64,000 nt of DNA from Ignavibacteriota bacterium (GCA_016212665.1 JACREZ010000045.1:62001-126000); one strand, 5' to 3'. Shown: positions 17,555-26,012, counted from the first letter of the stretch. Numbers and translations are program-made. Notes: generated by a model from the letters alone, not told the origin.

Positions 17555-18486
17555 GATGAACGTTCCTTGTTGCTCTCTTCAATCAAATGAAGGAACACAT
17601 CTTCGAGCGACGGAGTAATTTTCTCCATCCGTCTCAATTCAATTTGATTTGCATCGAGTGTTGATTGAATCCGTTTCGTGTCTGATTCGTTGGGAATTCC
17701 GACATGAAGATATGTTCCGAAGAGAGATGTTTTCAGCACCCACGATTCATTTTGTAACACCTCCATCGCACGAACGACATCGCTTGTGTGAACTTCGTAC
17801 ATCGGATACGTGATATGGGAAGTTTTCAATTCCTTCGGACTTCCCTGTGCGATGAGTTTTCCCGCATTGATGAGAATGATGTCGTTGCAATACTCGGCTT
17901 CGTCGAGATAGTGCGTCGTTACCAGAACCGTAATACCCTGCTCGGAAAGTTGTCGAATCAATTCCCAGAAGTTTCTTCGTGAAATCGGGTCAACGCCGCT
18001 TGTCGGCTCATCAAGAAAAACAATAGGCGGCTCATGCAAGATTGAACAGCCCAGAGCAAGTCGTTGCTTCCATCCGCCTGAAAGTGTTTTCGTCAAACTC
18101 TTTTCTCGTCCTTTCAAGCCCGCCATTTCAATTACCCAATCTCCCCGCTCTTTTATTTTCCCGTTTGATAAGCCATACACTCCTCCGTAAAATTGAATAT
18201 TTTCTTCTACCGTCAAATCTTCGTACAGGGAAAATCGTTGTGACATGTACCCGATGTTTTGCTTCACCGAATCGGATTGCATTTTGATGTCATAACCTCC
18301 GACCTTTGCTGTACCGGAAGTTGGTTCGAGAATTCCGCACAACATTCTGATTGTCGTGGATTTTCCCGCGCCGTTCGCACCGAGAAATCCGAAGATTTCT
18401 CCTTTGTTCACTTCAAAGTTGATTGCATCAACTGCGGTGAATGAACCGAAACGCTTTGTTAAATTTTCTACTTCGATTGTTGTCAT
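17551..18486 (-). CDS. ABC exporter ATPase, second subunit
   Basis: The protein has 311 residues from ATG 18486; an upstream start (18504) would translate a spacer repeat. It has Walker A GANGAGKST, signature LSGGWKQRLALG, Walker B IVFLDEPTSGVDP and switch His in TTHYLDEA. A C-terminal extension of about 80 residues is typical of drug-exporter ATPases (DrrA/CcmA type). In E. coli YbhF two such ATPase domains are fused; here they are separate genes. Confidence 0.94.
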   Translation of the reverse strand: MTTIEVENLTKRFGSFTAVDAINFEVNKGEIFGFLGANGAGKSTTIRMLCGILEPTSGTAKVGGYDIKMQSDSVKQNIGYMSQRFSLYEDLTVEENIQFYGGVYGLSNGKIKERGDWVIEMAGLKGREKSLTKTLSGGWKQRLALGCSILHEPPIVFLDEPTSGVDPISRRNFWELIRQLSEQGITVLVTTHYLDEAEYCNDIILINAGKLIAQGSPKELKTSHITYPMYEVHTSDVVRAMEVLQNESWVLKTSLFGTYLHVGIPNESDTKRIQSTLDANQIELRRMEKITPSLEDVFLHLIEESNKERSS

Positions 18487-18512
18487 AAACCACGAAGGGC
18501 ACAAAGAACACT
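18487..18512. repeat. Nonanucleotide-type repeat forming the whole spacer between two ATPase genes
   Basis: Read on the minus strand the spacer is TTAGTGTTC TTTGTGCCC TTCGTGGTT, three 9-bp units with a shared TT-GTG core. A similar unit set stands at 25895-25930. Confidence 0.6.
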
Positions 18513-19437
18513 AAGATATTTCATTGGTTTTGGAAAGCAATGAGATGAAGACATTCTCCAACGAAGGAGTAATTGTCCGGGAATCTGTGACTTCGAGCCC
18601 TGCATCAAAAAGCGTTTGTTGAATGATCGAAAGTCTCGTCGTGCTATCATCTACGACAATGTTGAGACGGTCTCCAAAGGTTTGAACACTTTGAACGGAC
18701 GGTAAATCTTTCAGAACGTTCGATGCAGTTCGAATATCATTACAAACAATTTCAAGCACCTCGCCCTGCATCAACTGCTTGATGTTCTGCGGCGTATCAA
18801 CAACCATCACGTTCCCTTCGTGCATCAGAGCGACACGACTGCATCGCTCCGCCTCATCAAGATACGGCGTACTCATAACAATCGTGATGTTTTGTTTGAG
18901 AAGACTCGAGAGAATTTTCCAGAAGTCGCGTCGGGAAACCGGGTCAACGCCCGTCGTCGGTTCATCGAGAAATATTATTTTGGGCTGATGAATGAGTGTA
19001 CAGGCAAGGGCGAGTTTCTGTTTCATTCCGCCGGAAAGATGCTCAGCAAGTCGTTTGCGAAACGGAGTGAGGCGGGTAAATTCAAGCAACTCCTCTCTTC
19101 TCGGTTTGTAATTTTCCACTTCATGGATTTCAGCAAAGAACTCGATGTTCTCATCAATGGATAAATCTCCATACAAGGTAAATCGTTGAGAAAGATACCC
19201 GATTTGAATTTTGATGTGCTTGATTTCTTTGGTGAGGTCATGTCCGAGAATGGTTGCCGTCCCGCTTGTTGGAGGAAGAATTCCACACAACATTCTGAAT
19301 GTAGTGGTCTTCCCTGCCCCGTCCGGTCCCACAATTCCGAACATTTCTCCCTGACGAACCGAGAAATTAATTCCATTGACCGCAACCACCTCTCCAAAAT
19401 TTTTGGTCAGGTTCTCTATCTCAAGAACATTTTCCAA
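18511..19437 (-). CDS. ABC exporter ATPase, first subunit
   Basis: The protein has 308 residues with Walker A GPDGAGKTT, signature LSGGMKQKLALA, Walker B IIFLDEPTTGVDPVSRRDFW and an unusual switch region MSTPYLDEAERC, where the common His of TTHYLDEA is Pro. If the usual H-loop His is truly absent, this subunit may have a degenerate ATP site and pair with the intact second ATPase, as in other asymmetric ABC transporters (inference). It is preceded by the MFP gene with a 26-bp repeat-containing spacer. Confidence 0.93.
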   Translation of the reverse strand: MENVLEIENLTKNFGEVVAVNGINFSVRQGEMFGIVGPDGAGKTTTFRMLCGILPPTSGTATILGHDLTKEIKHIKIQIGYLSQRFTLYGDLSIDENIEFFAEIHEVENYKPRREELLEFTRLTPFRKRLAEHLSGGMKQKLALACTLIHQPKIIFLDEPTTGVDPVSRRDFWKILSSLLKQNITIVMSTPYLDEAERCSRVALMHEGNVMVVDTPQNIKQLMQGEVLEIVCNDIRTASNVLKDLPSVQSVQTFGDRLNIVVDDSTTRLSIIQQTLFDAGLEVTDSRTITPSLENVFISLLSKTNEIS

Positions 19438-19440
19438 ACT

Positions 19441-19470
19441 TGTAACTTTTCACTTTTAACTTTTCACTCA
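19441..19470. repeat. Heptanucleotide array ACTTTTC / ACTTTTA
   Basis: Three to four 7-bp units (ACTTTTC, ACTTTTA, ACTTTTC, ACTCAAG) run across the MFP stop region and the spacer to the ATPase start. Confidence 0.75.
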
Positions 19471-20387
19471 AGCGTAGCATCCGCAGGCATTCCCGGCTTC
19501 AACGTCAATTCAGGATTCGGGATTTCAATTTTCACTCCAAAAACAAGTTTCGTTCTGTCATCTTTCGTTTGAATATTTTTCGGTGTGAACTCGGCAATGG
19601 GAGAAATGTAAGTGACCGTCCCATCGAACGATTTATTCTCGAATGCATCAATCTGCACTTTTGCTGACTGTCCGATTTTTACGTTCGCAAGTTCGACTTC
19701 TGTTACATAAATCATCAAATGAACGTTCTCAAGTTGAGCAAGCCGGAACAACGCCCCACCGGGAGATATATTTTCTCCTTCCTGCATAATTTTCTGTGTG
19801 ATGATTCCATCACATGGAGAAACAATCGTCGCATCTGATATTTTCTTTTTGATTGCGTCAACTGCGGCGCGGGCTTGGTCACGACGTGCCATTGCTGTTT
19901 CAATTTCTTCCGAGCGAGCGCCACGTTTTAGTTTCTCATACGTTTGTTCGGCAACAACAAGCCGCATCTTCACATCATCGAACTGTTTTTGTGTCGCGCT
20001 TTTCTGCTTGAACAAATCTTCAACACGTGTGTAATCGCTTTTTGCATTTTGGAGATTCGCTTCTGCTTGAAGTAAATCTTCCTGCCTCGCCCCTTTGACA
20101 ATCAAACGATATTGCGCTTCTGCCGCAAGCGCGTTTGCTTCCGCTTGACGTAATTCAATATCAGCAAATTCATGATTGATGAACGCGAGCGTATCTCCTG
20201 CTTTGATGTTTGTGCCTTCATCAACAAGCAATCGCTTAATCTCTCCTGCAGCCTTTGCACTGATTGTTACCTGCGTTGCTTCAATAGTACCGGAGGCGGA
20301 AATTGATTTCGATTCTTCGGTTGAACAACCAACTAAGTACAAAGTACAGAGTACAAAGTACAAAGTACAAAAGTACGCTTGCTTCAT
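19464..20387 (-). CDS. HlyD-family periplasmic adaptor lipoprotein of the ABC exporter
   Basis: The protein has 307 residues from ATG 20387 (TTG 20393 is an alternative). The leader MKQAYFCTLYFVLCTLYLVG ends in the lipobox L-V-G-C, so it should be a lipoprotein. Then comes the barrel-sandwich half-motif (ATQVTISAKAAGEIKRLLVD), a long coiled-coil hairpin (about 80-180), and the second half DATIVSPCDGIITQKIMQEG. It resembles YbhG. The leader is encoded by a 7-bp tandem repeat (20334-20376), so changes in unit number would break the frame. The gene starts 7 bp after the peptidase stop. Confidence 0.92.
   Translation of the reverse strand: MKQAYFCTLYFVLCTLYLVGCSTEESKSISASGTIEATQVTISAKAAGEIKRLLVDEGTNIKAGDTLAFINHEFADIELRQAEANALAAEAQYRLIVKGARQEDLLQAEANLQNAKSDYTRVEDLFKQKSATQKQFDDVKMRLVVAEQTYEKLKRGARSEEIETAMARRDQARAAVDAIKKKISDATIVSPCDGIITQKIMQEGENISPGGALFRLAQLENVHLMIYVTEVELANVKIGQSAKVQIDAFENKSFDGTVTYISPIAEFTPKNIQTKDDRTKLVFGVKIEIPNPELTLKPGMPADATLE
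20334..20376. repeat. Heptanucleotide array AAAGTAC, six units, inside the MFP leader
   Basis: Units read TAAGTAC, AAAGTAC, AGAGTAC, AAAGTAC, AAAGTAC and AAAAGTAC (one extra A). On the coding strand this is TTTGTAC repeated and gives the heptapeptide theme CTLYFVL. Confidence 0.9.
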
Positions 20388-20394
20388 TATCAAC

Positions 20395-21612
20395 TCACTT
20401 CAATATTGCAACAACTTCCCGCTGTCTTGGTTCACCCGGCACAATCACTTTTTTATCTTTTGAAATATAGACATTGATTTCACTCCTGATTCCGAAATCG
20501 CCCATGAAGTAAATTCCCGGCTCGATGGAAAAGGAAGTTTCGGGAATAATCGTTCGTTCATCTTTCGTTTCGAGATTATCCATGTTCGCACCGCTTCCGT
20601 GCAAATCTTCTGTGATGGAGTGTCCCGTACGATGAATGAAGAATTCACCGTATCCATGTTTGACAATATGATTTCTCGATGCATCATCAACATCGCAGCC
20701 ACGCACCTGTTTCCCTTCAGCAAACGATTTTGTAAGAAAATCAACCGCCGCATCCCGCGCATCTCTCACGATGTTGAATATCTTCGTGTATTTCTCCGGC
20801 ACTTCCTTTCCGAGAAAACCAACCCACGTAATGTCATTGTACGTTGAGCCCGGTTTATTTTTTTTCGCCCATAAATCAATGAGGACAAAATCTCCTTCGT
20901 GCAATTCCGAATGGACATCCTTCGTTGGTTCGTAGTGTGGATTGCCGCTGTTCGCATTCACTGAACAATTCGGCGCTTCCATCGTTGTTAATCCGTTTGC
21001 TGTGAATTGTTGAACCATGAACTGCTGAACATCAAACTCCGTGATTTTGGATTTCGGATTTTGGATTTCGGATTTCATAAAGGCAAATGTTTTGTCAACA
21101 ATTCCTCTCATGATGTTGGCAGTTTCAAGATTGTCCTGATATGCTTCTTCGCTCCAACGAGATTCAAACCACTGCGTCAGGTTCATGGAAGAGACAACAT
21201 TCACTCCTGTTCGCTTGACCATCTCGATTGTTCCAGCATCAACTTTTGAGATGTATGGAATTGCATTGTTGGGTGAATACTCCATCGCTACGGTTTTCAT
21301 TCCGGCAAGGATATTTTTCAGTCCCTCTTCAAGCGATTGCCAACTGAGAAAAATTGTTTTCTCCCCAGGGCAATGGTCAATGTTCCATCGCTCGATACTA
21401 TGAACAAGTTTCTGTGGCTCGCCTTGAGCAGGAATCAAATAGAAAAATCTTCTCGTGTTGAGAATGTGTTTGGGATATTCAAGGATGCGCTGAGCATATT
21501 CATTCCGTTTCCAGAAATCATAGAAGAGCCAACCGTCAATGTTTTGTTCCTGTAAAGCCTGTTGGATTTTTTTGACTTTGTCAATCATTGGTTGAGAGGG
21601 TGTAGTTTGCAT
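20395..21612 (-). CDS. M24-family metallopeptidase (Xaa-Pro aminopeptidase-like)
   Basis: The 405 residues begin at ATG 21612. The N-terminal creatinase-like domain (about 1-150) is followed by the pita-bread catalytic domain. The dinuclear metal ligands are present: D246 (LIDLWAK), D260 (TYNDITW), H331 (HRTGHSI), E364 (FSIEPGIY) and E379 (RSEINVY). This points to an active aminopeptidase for Xaa-Pro or related dipeptides. Residues about 180-191 (KSEIQNPKSKI) are encoded by a 7-bp tandem DNA repeat and look like an insertion in a surface loop at the start of the catalytic domain. The exporter operon follows 7 bp after the stop. Confidence 0.93.
   Translation of the reverse strand: MQTTPSQPMIDKVKKIQQALQEQNIDGWLFYDFWKRNEYAQRILEYPKHILNTRRFFYLIPAQGEPQKLVHSIERWNIDHCPGEKTIFLSWQSLEEGLKNILAGMKTVAMEYSPNNAIPYISKVDAGTIEMVKRTGVNVVSSMNLTQWFESRWSEEAYQDNLETANIMRGIVDKTFAFMKSEIQNPKSKITEFDVQQFMVQQFTANGLTTMEAPNCSVNANSGNPHYEPTKDVHSELHEGDFVLIDLWAKKNKPGSTYNDITWVGFLGKEVPEKYTKIFNIVRDARDAAVDFLTKSFAEGKQVRGCDVDDASRNHIVKHGYGEFFIHRTGHSITEDLHGSGANMDNLETKDERTIIPETSFSIEPGIYFMGDFGIRSEINVYISKDKKVIVPGEPRQREVVAILK
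21042..21076. repeat. Heptanucleotide array GGATTTT / GGATTTC inside the peptidase gene
   Basis: Five 7-bp units in register (35 bp) encode an inserted hydrophilic loop. Confidence 0.88.
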
Positions 21613-21656
21613 AGTTAAAAGTTCAAAGTTAAAAATATCCCGCTAAGCGGGATGGC
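21613..21656. repeat. Heptanucleotide AGTTAAA array and hairpins in a spacer
   Basis: Three 7-bp units (AGTTAAA, AGTTCAA, AGTTAAA) just before the peptidase start are followed by two hairpins, ATCCCGCTAAGCGGGAT and GCGCAAAATGCGC. Confidence 0.7.
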
Positions 21657-21682
21657 GCAAAATGCGCTCAATAAATTAAAAT

Positions 21683-22159
21683 TTATTTCTTCCGTTGGAA
21701 GATTGCAATGATAAGCGAAGCGACCAAAGCAGTTCCTATTGTTCCAACAAAGCCCATCACTGCCTGCATGAGAGAGGTTTGCATGGGAGCCATTGCTTGC
21801 ATAGCTGTCGTCACTGCTTCCTCAGATAGTCCTTCACCTCTGAGCATTTCAGAATATGCGGCGTTCAAATCATTGAAATAATTTGGAAACACAACTGAAG
21901 TGAAAATCATTGATGAAACGAAAATGATGATTCCGCCATAGACAGAAATAAGTAAAGCGTTCACTACTTGACCGCCGTATGTTTTTGTTGAGGCGGTTTC
22001 TTTTAATGCAAAATAGAGAAGTATAATTTCGATAATGATGACTGCATAAAACATGTTCATCATAACCGGGTCAATGTACCAGCCCGTGAATCCCATGACA
22101 TATGTCCACGCACTGCACAGTAGTCCTAAGATTAGTCCGTATTTTAATGTTGTATTCAT
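21683..22159 (-). CDS. DUF4199 membrane protein
   Basis: The 158 residues have four membrane helices. The pattern LKYGLILGLLCSAWTYVMG, a central helix pair with VNALLISVYGGIIIFVSSMI, and the extracytoplasmic segment FNDLNAAYSEMLRGEGLSEE preceding a last helix and the tail FQRKK fits DUF4199, a family typical of Bacteroidota. Function is unknown. STRR-like arrays flank it on both sides (21613-21633 and 22160-22250). Confidence 0.88.
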   Translation of the reverse strand: MNTTLKYGLILGLLCSAWTYVMGFTGWYIDPVMMNMFYAVIIIEIILLYFALKETASTKTYGGQVVNALLISVYGGIIIFVSSMIFTSVVFPNYFNDLNAAYSEMLRGEGLSEEAVTTAMQAMAPMQTSLMQAVMGFVGTIGTALVASLIIAIFQRKK

Positions 22160-22255
22160 AGTGTGTTGTTAGTTTTTTGTTTTTAGTTTTAGTTAGAAGT
22201 CATTAGTAATGTAAAAGAATATTTAACTTTGTACTCTACGCTCTACGCTCAGAAC
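22160..22255. repeat. Heptanucleotide-like spacer repeats
   Basis: The segments GTTAGTT/TTTAGTT (22165-22205) and ACTCTAC, GCTCTAC, GCTCAGA (22229-22249) parse into 7-bp units. No gene is seen. Confidence 0.55.
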
Positions 22256-23734
22256 TCACTGCTTGTGTTTCGCACTTATCGCCACGCCACCGACGCCGAT
22301 GAGAAGCATGATGATTGCCTGAACCATTGTTTTGTACGCAATCGTCGCTCCACCAAATACAGACTTGTAGAAAAACCAAATCGAAAGCAAAATCAAAACT
22401 GAATAAATTCCGAGCATAATACTTCTTGCTTTCCGGTTTGTTTCGGGTGTATCGGCGGAGAAAAATTTGTTGTATAAAAACAATCCGACCGTTGCAAGAA
22501 TACCGAGTCCGGCAAAAATCATCCAGAACAATCTGATGTCACCTTCAACTCCGGTTTGTCCTACTAATGGTTTCAGCATCGCTTCATACATTACGCCGCC
22601 GAGATTTGAACCGACGAGACTTCCAATCACGCCGTACAAAAACGCGTAGCCCATGTACACGGCGACTTTATCTTTCGGCGCTACAAGTCCGATGTAACTG
22701 TAATATTTCGGATGGGCTGTCATTTCACCAATGGAAAAAACTACGATACCGAGAATGAAAATCCATACGTTCGTTGCAAACGCAAGGCAGACAAATCCAA
22801 TCACCCCAATAACAATACCGCTCGTCATCGTAAGAACGGCGTTGGTGTTTTTAACAATCTTACTGACAAAGACCTGTAAGAGAATGATTGTTCCCGCATT
22901 TGTAATCGTAACAAATTCAGCATCAAAGGTGAATGGAATATGAAGCGTAGCAAATAAATTGTTCACGGGAGTAGCGTCAACAAAATCGCGCAGGAACCAT
23001 AACACCGAACCAAAATTTTGGAAGTACAAAATCCAAAATCCCGAATAGACAAAAATCATCAGCATGAAACGGGCATCGCCAAGCACCATTGCCGCGCCGC
23101 GCATTACTTCTTTGATTGTTTTCGTGCTTGCAGGTTTCGGCGGGTCTTTGTACATGAACAACGTCGGAATCAACATTAGCGCACAATAAGCCGCGGAAGC
23201 AACGAAAACATAACTCCACGAAAACCCTTTCAGGTAACTGACGAGCAACGGTGCGAGAAATGCACCCATGTTAATCATCCAGTAATACACACCAAAACCG
23301 AATCCGGAATTTTTCTCGTTCGTCGTGCGCGCAATCGTTCCACTGATAATTGGTTTAAATAATCCCGCGCCGGTCGCCATCACTAATAAACTGATAAATA
23401 CGGTTCCGTACGCACTCATTTGTCCCGTCAGGAAATAACCAACTGCTAAGAACGAAAATGCAACGGTTAACATTCGCCTGTAACCATAGCGGTCGGCAAG
23501 CGCACCACCGAGAATCGGGACGATGTACGTCAGTGCGTAAATCAGACTTTGTAAAAAGCCAACCGACTCCTCGCTGAAGCCCAATCCGCCTTTTACCACT
23601 TCGTCAGTCAGATACACTGCAAGAACCGAATTCATTCCGTAATACGCGCCGCGCTCGAACAGTTCCATGACATTTGCTACCCAAAAAACCTTGGGAAACG
23701 TACCTAATAAACCTTGTTTTGGTGTTTCACTCAT
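22256..23734 (-). CDS. POT/PTR-family proton-coupled oligopeptide transporter
   Basis: The 492 residues have about 14 membrane helices. The ExxER motif that couples protons is present in VMELFERGAYYGMNSVLAVY, followed by the MFS loop GGALADRYGYRRML and the PTR2 signature region GAGLFKPIISGTIAR and GFGVYYWMINMGAF. It should import di- and tripeptides across the inner membrane, though family members in this phylum may have other substrates. It stands alone between the terminator at 23768-23810 and repeat spacers. Confidence 0.92.
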   Translation of the reverse strand: MSETPKQGLLGTFPKVFWVANVMELFERGAYYGMNSVLAVYLTDEVVKGGLGFSEESVGFLQSLIYALTYIVPILGGALADRYGYRRMLTVAFSFLAVGYFLTGQMSAYGTVFISLLVMATGAGLFKPIISGTIARTTNEKNSGFGFGVYYWMINMGAFLAPLLVSYLKGFSWSYVFVASAAYCALMLIPTLFMYKDPPKPASTKTIKEVMRGAAMVLGDARFMLMIFVYSGFWILYFQNFGSVLWFLRDFVDATPVNNLFATLHIPFTFDAEFVTITNAGTIILLQVFVSKIVKNTNAVLTMTSGIVIGVIGFVCLAFATNVWIFILGIVVFSIGEMTAHPKYYSYIGLVAPKDKVAVYMGYAFLYGVIGSLVGSNLGGVMYEAMLKPLVGQTGVEGDIRLFWMIFAGLGILATVGLFLYNKFFSADTPETNRKARSIMLGIYSVLILLSIWFFYKSVFGGATIAYKTMVQAIIMLLIGVGGVAISAKHKQ

Positions 23735-23767
23735 TAATAATCCTTTTTTTGATTGGCTTGAATGTAC

Positions 23768-23810
23768 AAAAAAAAAGTCACCTCAGGAAGATTTTTTGAC
23801 CTGAAGTGAC
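23768..23810 (-). terminator. Rho-independent terminator of the lemA-TPM operon
   Basis: On the minus strand an 11-bp stem GTCACTTCAGG / CCTGAGGTGAC (23810-23800 and 23787-23777, one G-T pair) is followed by nine T (23776-23768). Its other strand ends in TTTTT as well, so it may work both ways. Confidence 0.88.
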
Positions 23811-23822
23811 ACTTTTTCTCTT

Positions 23823-23903
23823 GTCATTCCTGCGAAGGCAGGAATCCAAGAAACAGTTCATTCGTAGGACTAATGATTGGATACCTGCTTGCGCAGGTAT
23901 GAC
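23823..23903. repeat. Palindromic dispersed element GTCATTCCTGCG ... CGCAGGTATGAC
   Basis: The outer ends are GTCAT and ATGAC. The left half has the hairpin ATTCCTGCGAAGGCAGGAAT, the right half ACCTGCTTGCGCAGGT. It ends 3 bp before the stop codon of the TPM gene at 23907. This element type is widespread in bacterial genomes. Confidence 0.85.
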
Positions 23904-23906
23904 ACA

Positions 23907-24371
23907 CTAATTTAATTCTACTTGATTCGACAACTCGTTCGTATCATCTGTTTTGCGAGGATAATGTTGCGCAAGTGTTTTTCCGATTGATTGCACTGCC
24001 TGAGAAATTCCTTCAACATATTTTCCCACTTTGAAATTTTCTGAGACTGTTTGAGCAACCGAATCCCATAAACTATCTGCTTTCAGATGAATTCCTTCAT
24101 CCGCGAGAATGTAGAATTGGTGTTCTTCAAAAAGGAAGAACAGCAACACTCCGCTTCGGTCTTTTGTTAGATTCATCTTCAAGCGATAAAATTCTTTCAA
24201 TGCTAATTCCTGCAATGAATTTTTCCGTTCCGTCCATCCGCGCTTAGCACGAATGCTCACCCGAATTTCTCCTGATGTAAACCTCTCCTGTTCCGAAATT
24301 ACTTTTGCAATCTCATCGAGGTCTTGCTGAGTAAAATATTTTTTCAATAATTCTTTATACGTTCCAAACAT
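23907..24371 (-). CDS. TPM-domain protein (no membrane anchor)
   Basis: The 154 residues form one TPM (TLP18.3/Psb32/MOLO-1) domain: QDLDEIAKVISEQERFTSGE, IRVSIRAKRGW, a central GVLLFFLFEEHQFYILADEG and the C-terminal helix VEGISQAVQSIGKTLAQHYP. There is no signal peptide or hydrophobic helix, unlike the larger TPM gene upstream, from which it is separated by 3 bp. The trio LemA-TPM-TPM is a recurrent operon in Bacteroidota; its role is unknown but envelope-related. Confidence 0.9.
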   Translation of the reverse strand: MFGTYKELLKKYFTQQDLDEIAKVISEQERFTSGEIRVSIRAKRGWTERKNSLQELALKEFYRLKMNLTKDRSGVLLFFLFEEHQFYILADEGIHLKADSLWDSVAQTVSENFKVGKYVEGISQAVQSIGKTLAQHYPRKTDDTNELSNQVELN

Positions 24372-24374
24372 ACT

Positions 24375-25196
24375 TCACCAACTTCCGCTCGCGCCGCCGC
24401 CGCCGAAACTTCCACCACCGCCAGAAAATCCACCGCCACCACTCCATCCTCCTCCGCCAAAACTACTGCCGGAGAATCCACCGCCGCTTCCGAATCCCCC
24501 AAGAAAAAGTCCCGGGTAACGACTGAAGCCGCGTGGTCCGACAGTGAATCCGCCGCCCCCTCTTCGATTCCCAAAGAATCCGAAAAAGAGCGCCGCCATA
24601 ACAATTGCAAAAACGATGAAGCCGATTGATTTACCTTTACGCGATGATGGTTCATCACCTTTGAACTCGCCTTGCGTTGCCTGCATAATGGCAGTAACAC
24701 CTTCACGAATTCCATCGTAGTAATCTCCTTCTCGAAATCTTGTTCGAATGATGTTGCGATTGATTTGGTCACTGATTGCATCAGTCAGCGCGCCTTCAAG
24801 TCCGTAGCCAACTTCGATACGAAGTTTCCGGTCGTTCTTCGCGATGAAAAGAAAAACACCGTTATCTCTCCCCTTCTTTCCCAACTTGTTCTTCTCTGCA
24901 ATCGCAAGCGAATATTCTTCGAGACTTTCCCCTTCAAGCGAGTTAATCATCAACACAACAATTTGGTTTGATGTCTTTTGTTCAAACTCTTGAAGTTGAG
25001 ATTCAAGTTCCCGCACTTCCGATTCCGACAACGTTCCTGTTTGGTCAGTTACACGATGTCGGAGCGTCGGAATCTCTTGTGCATGAAGTGAAATGACGAC
25101 AAACAGAAGGAAGATGCTGACAATAAGAATTTGATGAACGTTCTTATTCAATATTAACTCTGCGCTCTTTGCGTCTCTGCGGTTAAATCTATTCAA
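24375..25196 (-). CDS. TPM-domain (YgcG-like) exported membrane protein with Gly/Ser tail
   Basis: The protein has 273 residues from TTG 25196, whose TTGA overlaps the lemA stop. The signal or anchor HQILIVSIFLLFVVISLHAQ is followed by the TPM domain (about 45-170: RHRVTDQTGTLSESEVRELE, GRDNGVFLFIAKNDRKLRIE), a membrane helix at about 195-215, and a C-terminal tail of Gly/Ser repeats ending GGASGSW. The first 16 codons (NRRDAKSAE) are encoded by a dispersed 9-bp-type repeat. TTG at 25151 gives a cleaner start with a normal leader, so the true N-terminus is in doubt. Confidence 0.88.
   Translation of the reverse strand: MNRFNRRDAKSAELILNKNVHQILIVSIFLLFVVISLHAQEIPTLRHRVTDQTGTLSESEVRELESQLQEFEQKTSNQIVVLMINSLEGESLEEYSLAIAEKNKLGKKGRDNGVFLFIAKNDRKLRIEVGYGLEGALTDAISDQINRNIIRTRFREGDYYDGIREGVTAIMQATQGEFKGDEPSSRKGKSIGFIVFAIVMAALFFGFFGNRRGGGGFTVGPRGFSRYPGLFLGGFGSGGGFSGSSFGGGGWSGGGGFSGGGGSFGGGGASGSW
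25153..25190. repeat. Dispersed repeat of CTCTGCG / CTTTGCG / CTCTGCGG type at a gene start
   Basis: Units of about 9 bp with a TGCG core read across the first codons of the TPM gene. Confidence 0.65.
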
Positions 25197-25801
25197 TTGA
25201 ACTCAACTTTGGGAGCTCTCTCCGCACCGGCTTCCGATTTGAAATACTGCTTCTGACCAAATCCGAACATTCCCGCTAACATTGATGCCGGAAATGTTCT
25301 GATGCGTGTGTTGTACTGCTGAACAACTTCATTGAATCGTTTTCGCTCGACTGCAATCCGGTTCTCTGTTCCTTCGAGTTGTGATTGCAATTGCAAGAAG
25401 TTTTCGTTTGCTTTCAGGACGGGATAATTCTCAGCGACAGCAAGTAAGCGCGACAAAGCGGAACTTAATCCTGATTGTGCCTCCTGAAATTTCTGAAAGA
25501 GCGCAGGGTCGTTCACCACTTCAGCAGTTGCCTGAATACTTCCGACTCGCGCACGTGCATTTGCCACTTGCTCAAACACTTCCTTTTCGTGTTCAGCGTA
25601 CCCCTTCACCGTGTTGACAAGATTCGGAATCAGGTCTAATCTCCGTTGATATTGATTTTCCACCTGACTCCATGCACCATTGATTCCTTCATCCATTTTC
25701 ACTATGGAATTGTAAACGCCCATTCCCCACAAAAATAGTCCGAGAACGAGGACAAAGAAAAAGCCGACAATTGAAAGTATGATTATTGTTGTTTTATTCA
25801 T
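25193..25801 (-). CDS. LemA family protein
   Basis: The 202 residues have an N-terminal anchor helix (IIILSIVGFFFVLVLGLFLW) followed by the LemA domain: VKMDEGINGAWSQVENQYQR, RLDLIPNLVNTVKGYAEHE, LSRLLAVAENYPVLKANENF and RIAVERKRFNEVVQQYN. The extended N-out topology and coiled-coil body are typical. It heads the lemA-TPM-TPM operon, with AAGGAA as ribosome binding site 8 bp before the ATG. Confidence 0.95.
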   Translation of the reverse strand: MNKTTIIILSIVGFFFVLVLGLFLWGMGVYNSIVKMDEGINGAWSQVENQYQRRLDLIPNLVNTVKGYAEHEKEVFEQVANARARVGSIQATAEVVNDPALFQKFQEAQSGLSSALSRLLAVAENYPVLKANENFLQLQSQLEGTENRIAVERKRFNEVVQQYNTRIRTFPASMLAGMFGFGQKQYFKSEAGAERAPKVEFN

Positions 25802-26012
25802 GATATGATAGTTTCCTTAAAATGTTAAGTAAGTTTACGCTAATATACTCAAATCAGTTTCAATCAAAGTGGTATTTATAAATCCAGAGTATACTAACCA
25901 CAAAGACCACGAAGAAATTAGCACAAAGTACAGCAAGCAATAAATTCCTCTGAGTTCTTTATGAATAACTTGGTGCCATTCGTGTTTAAATAATTTTTAC
26001 CACGCCTCTATT

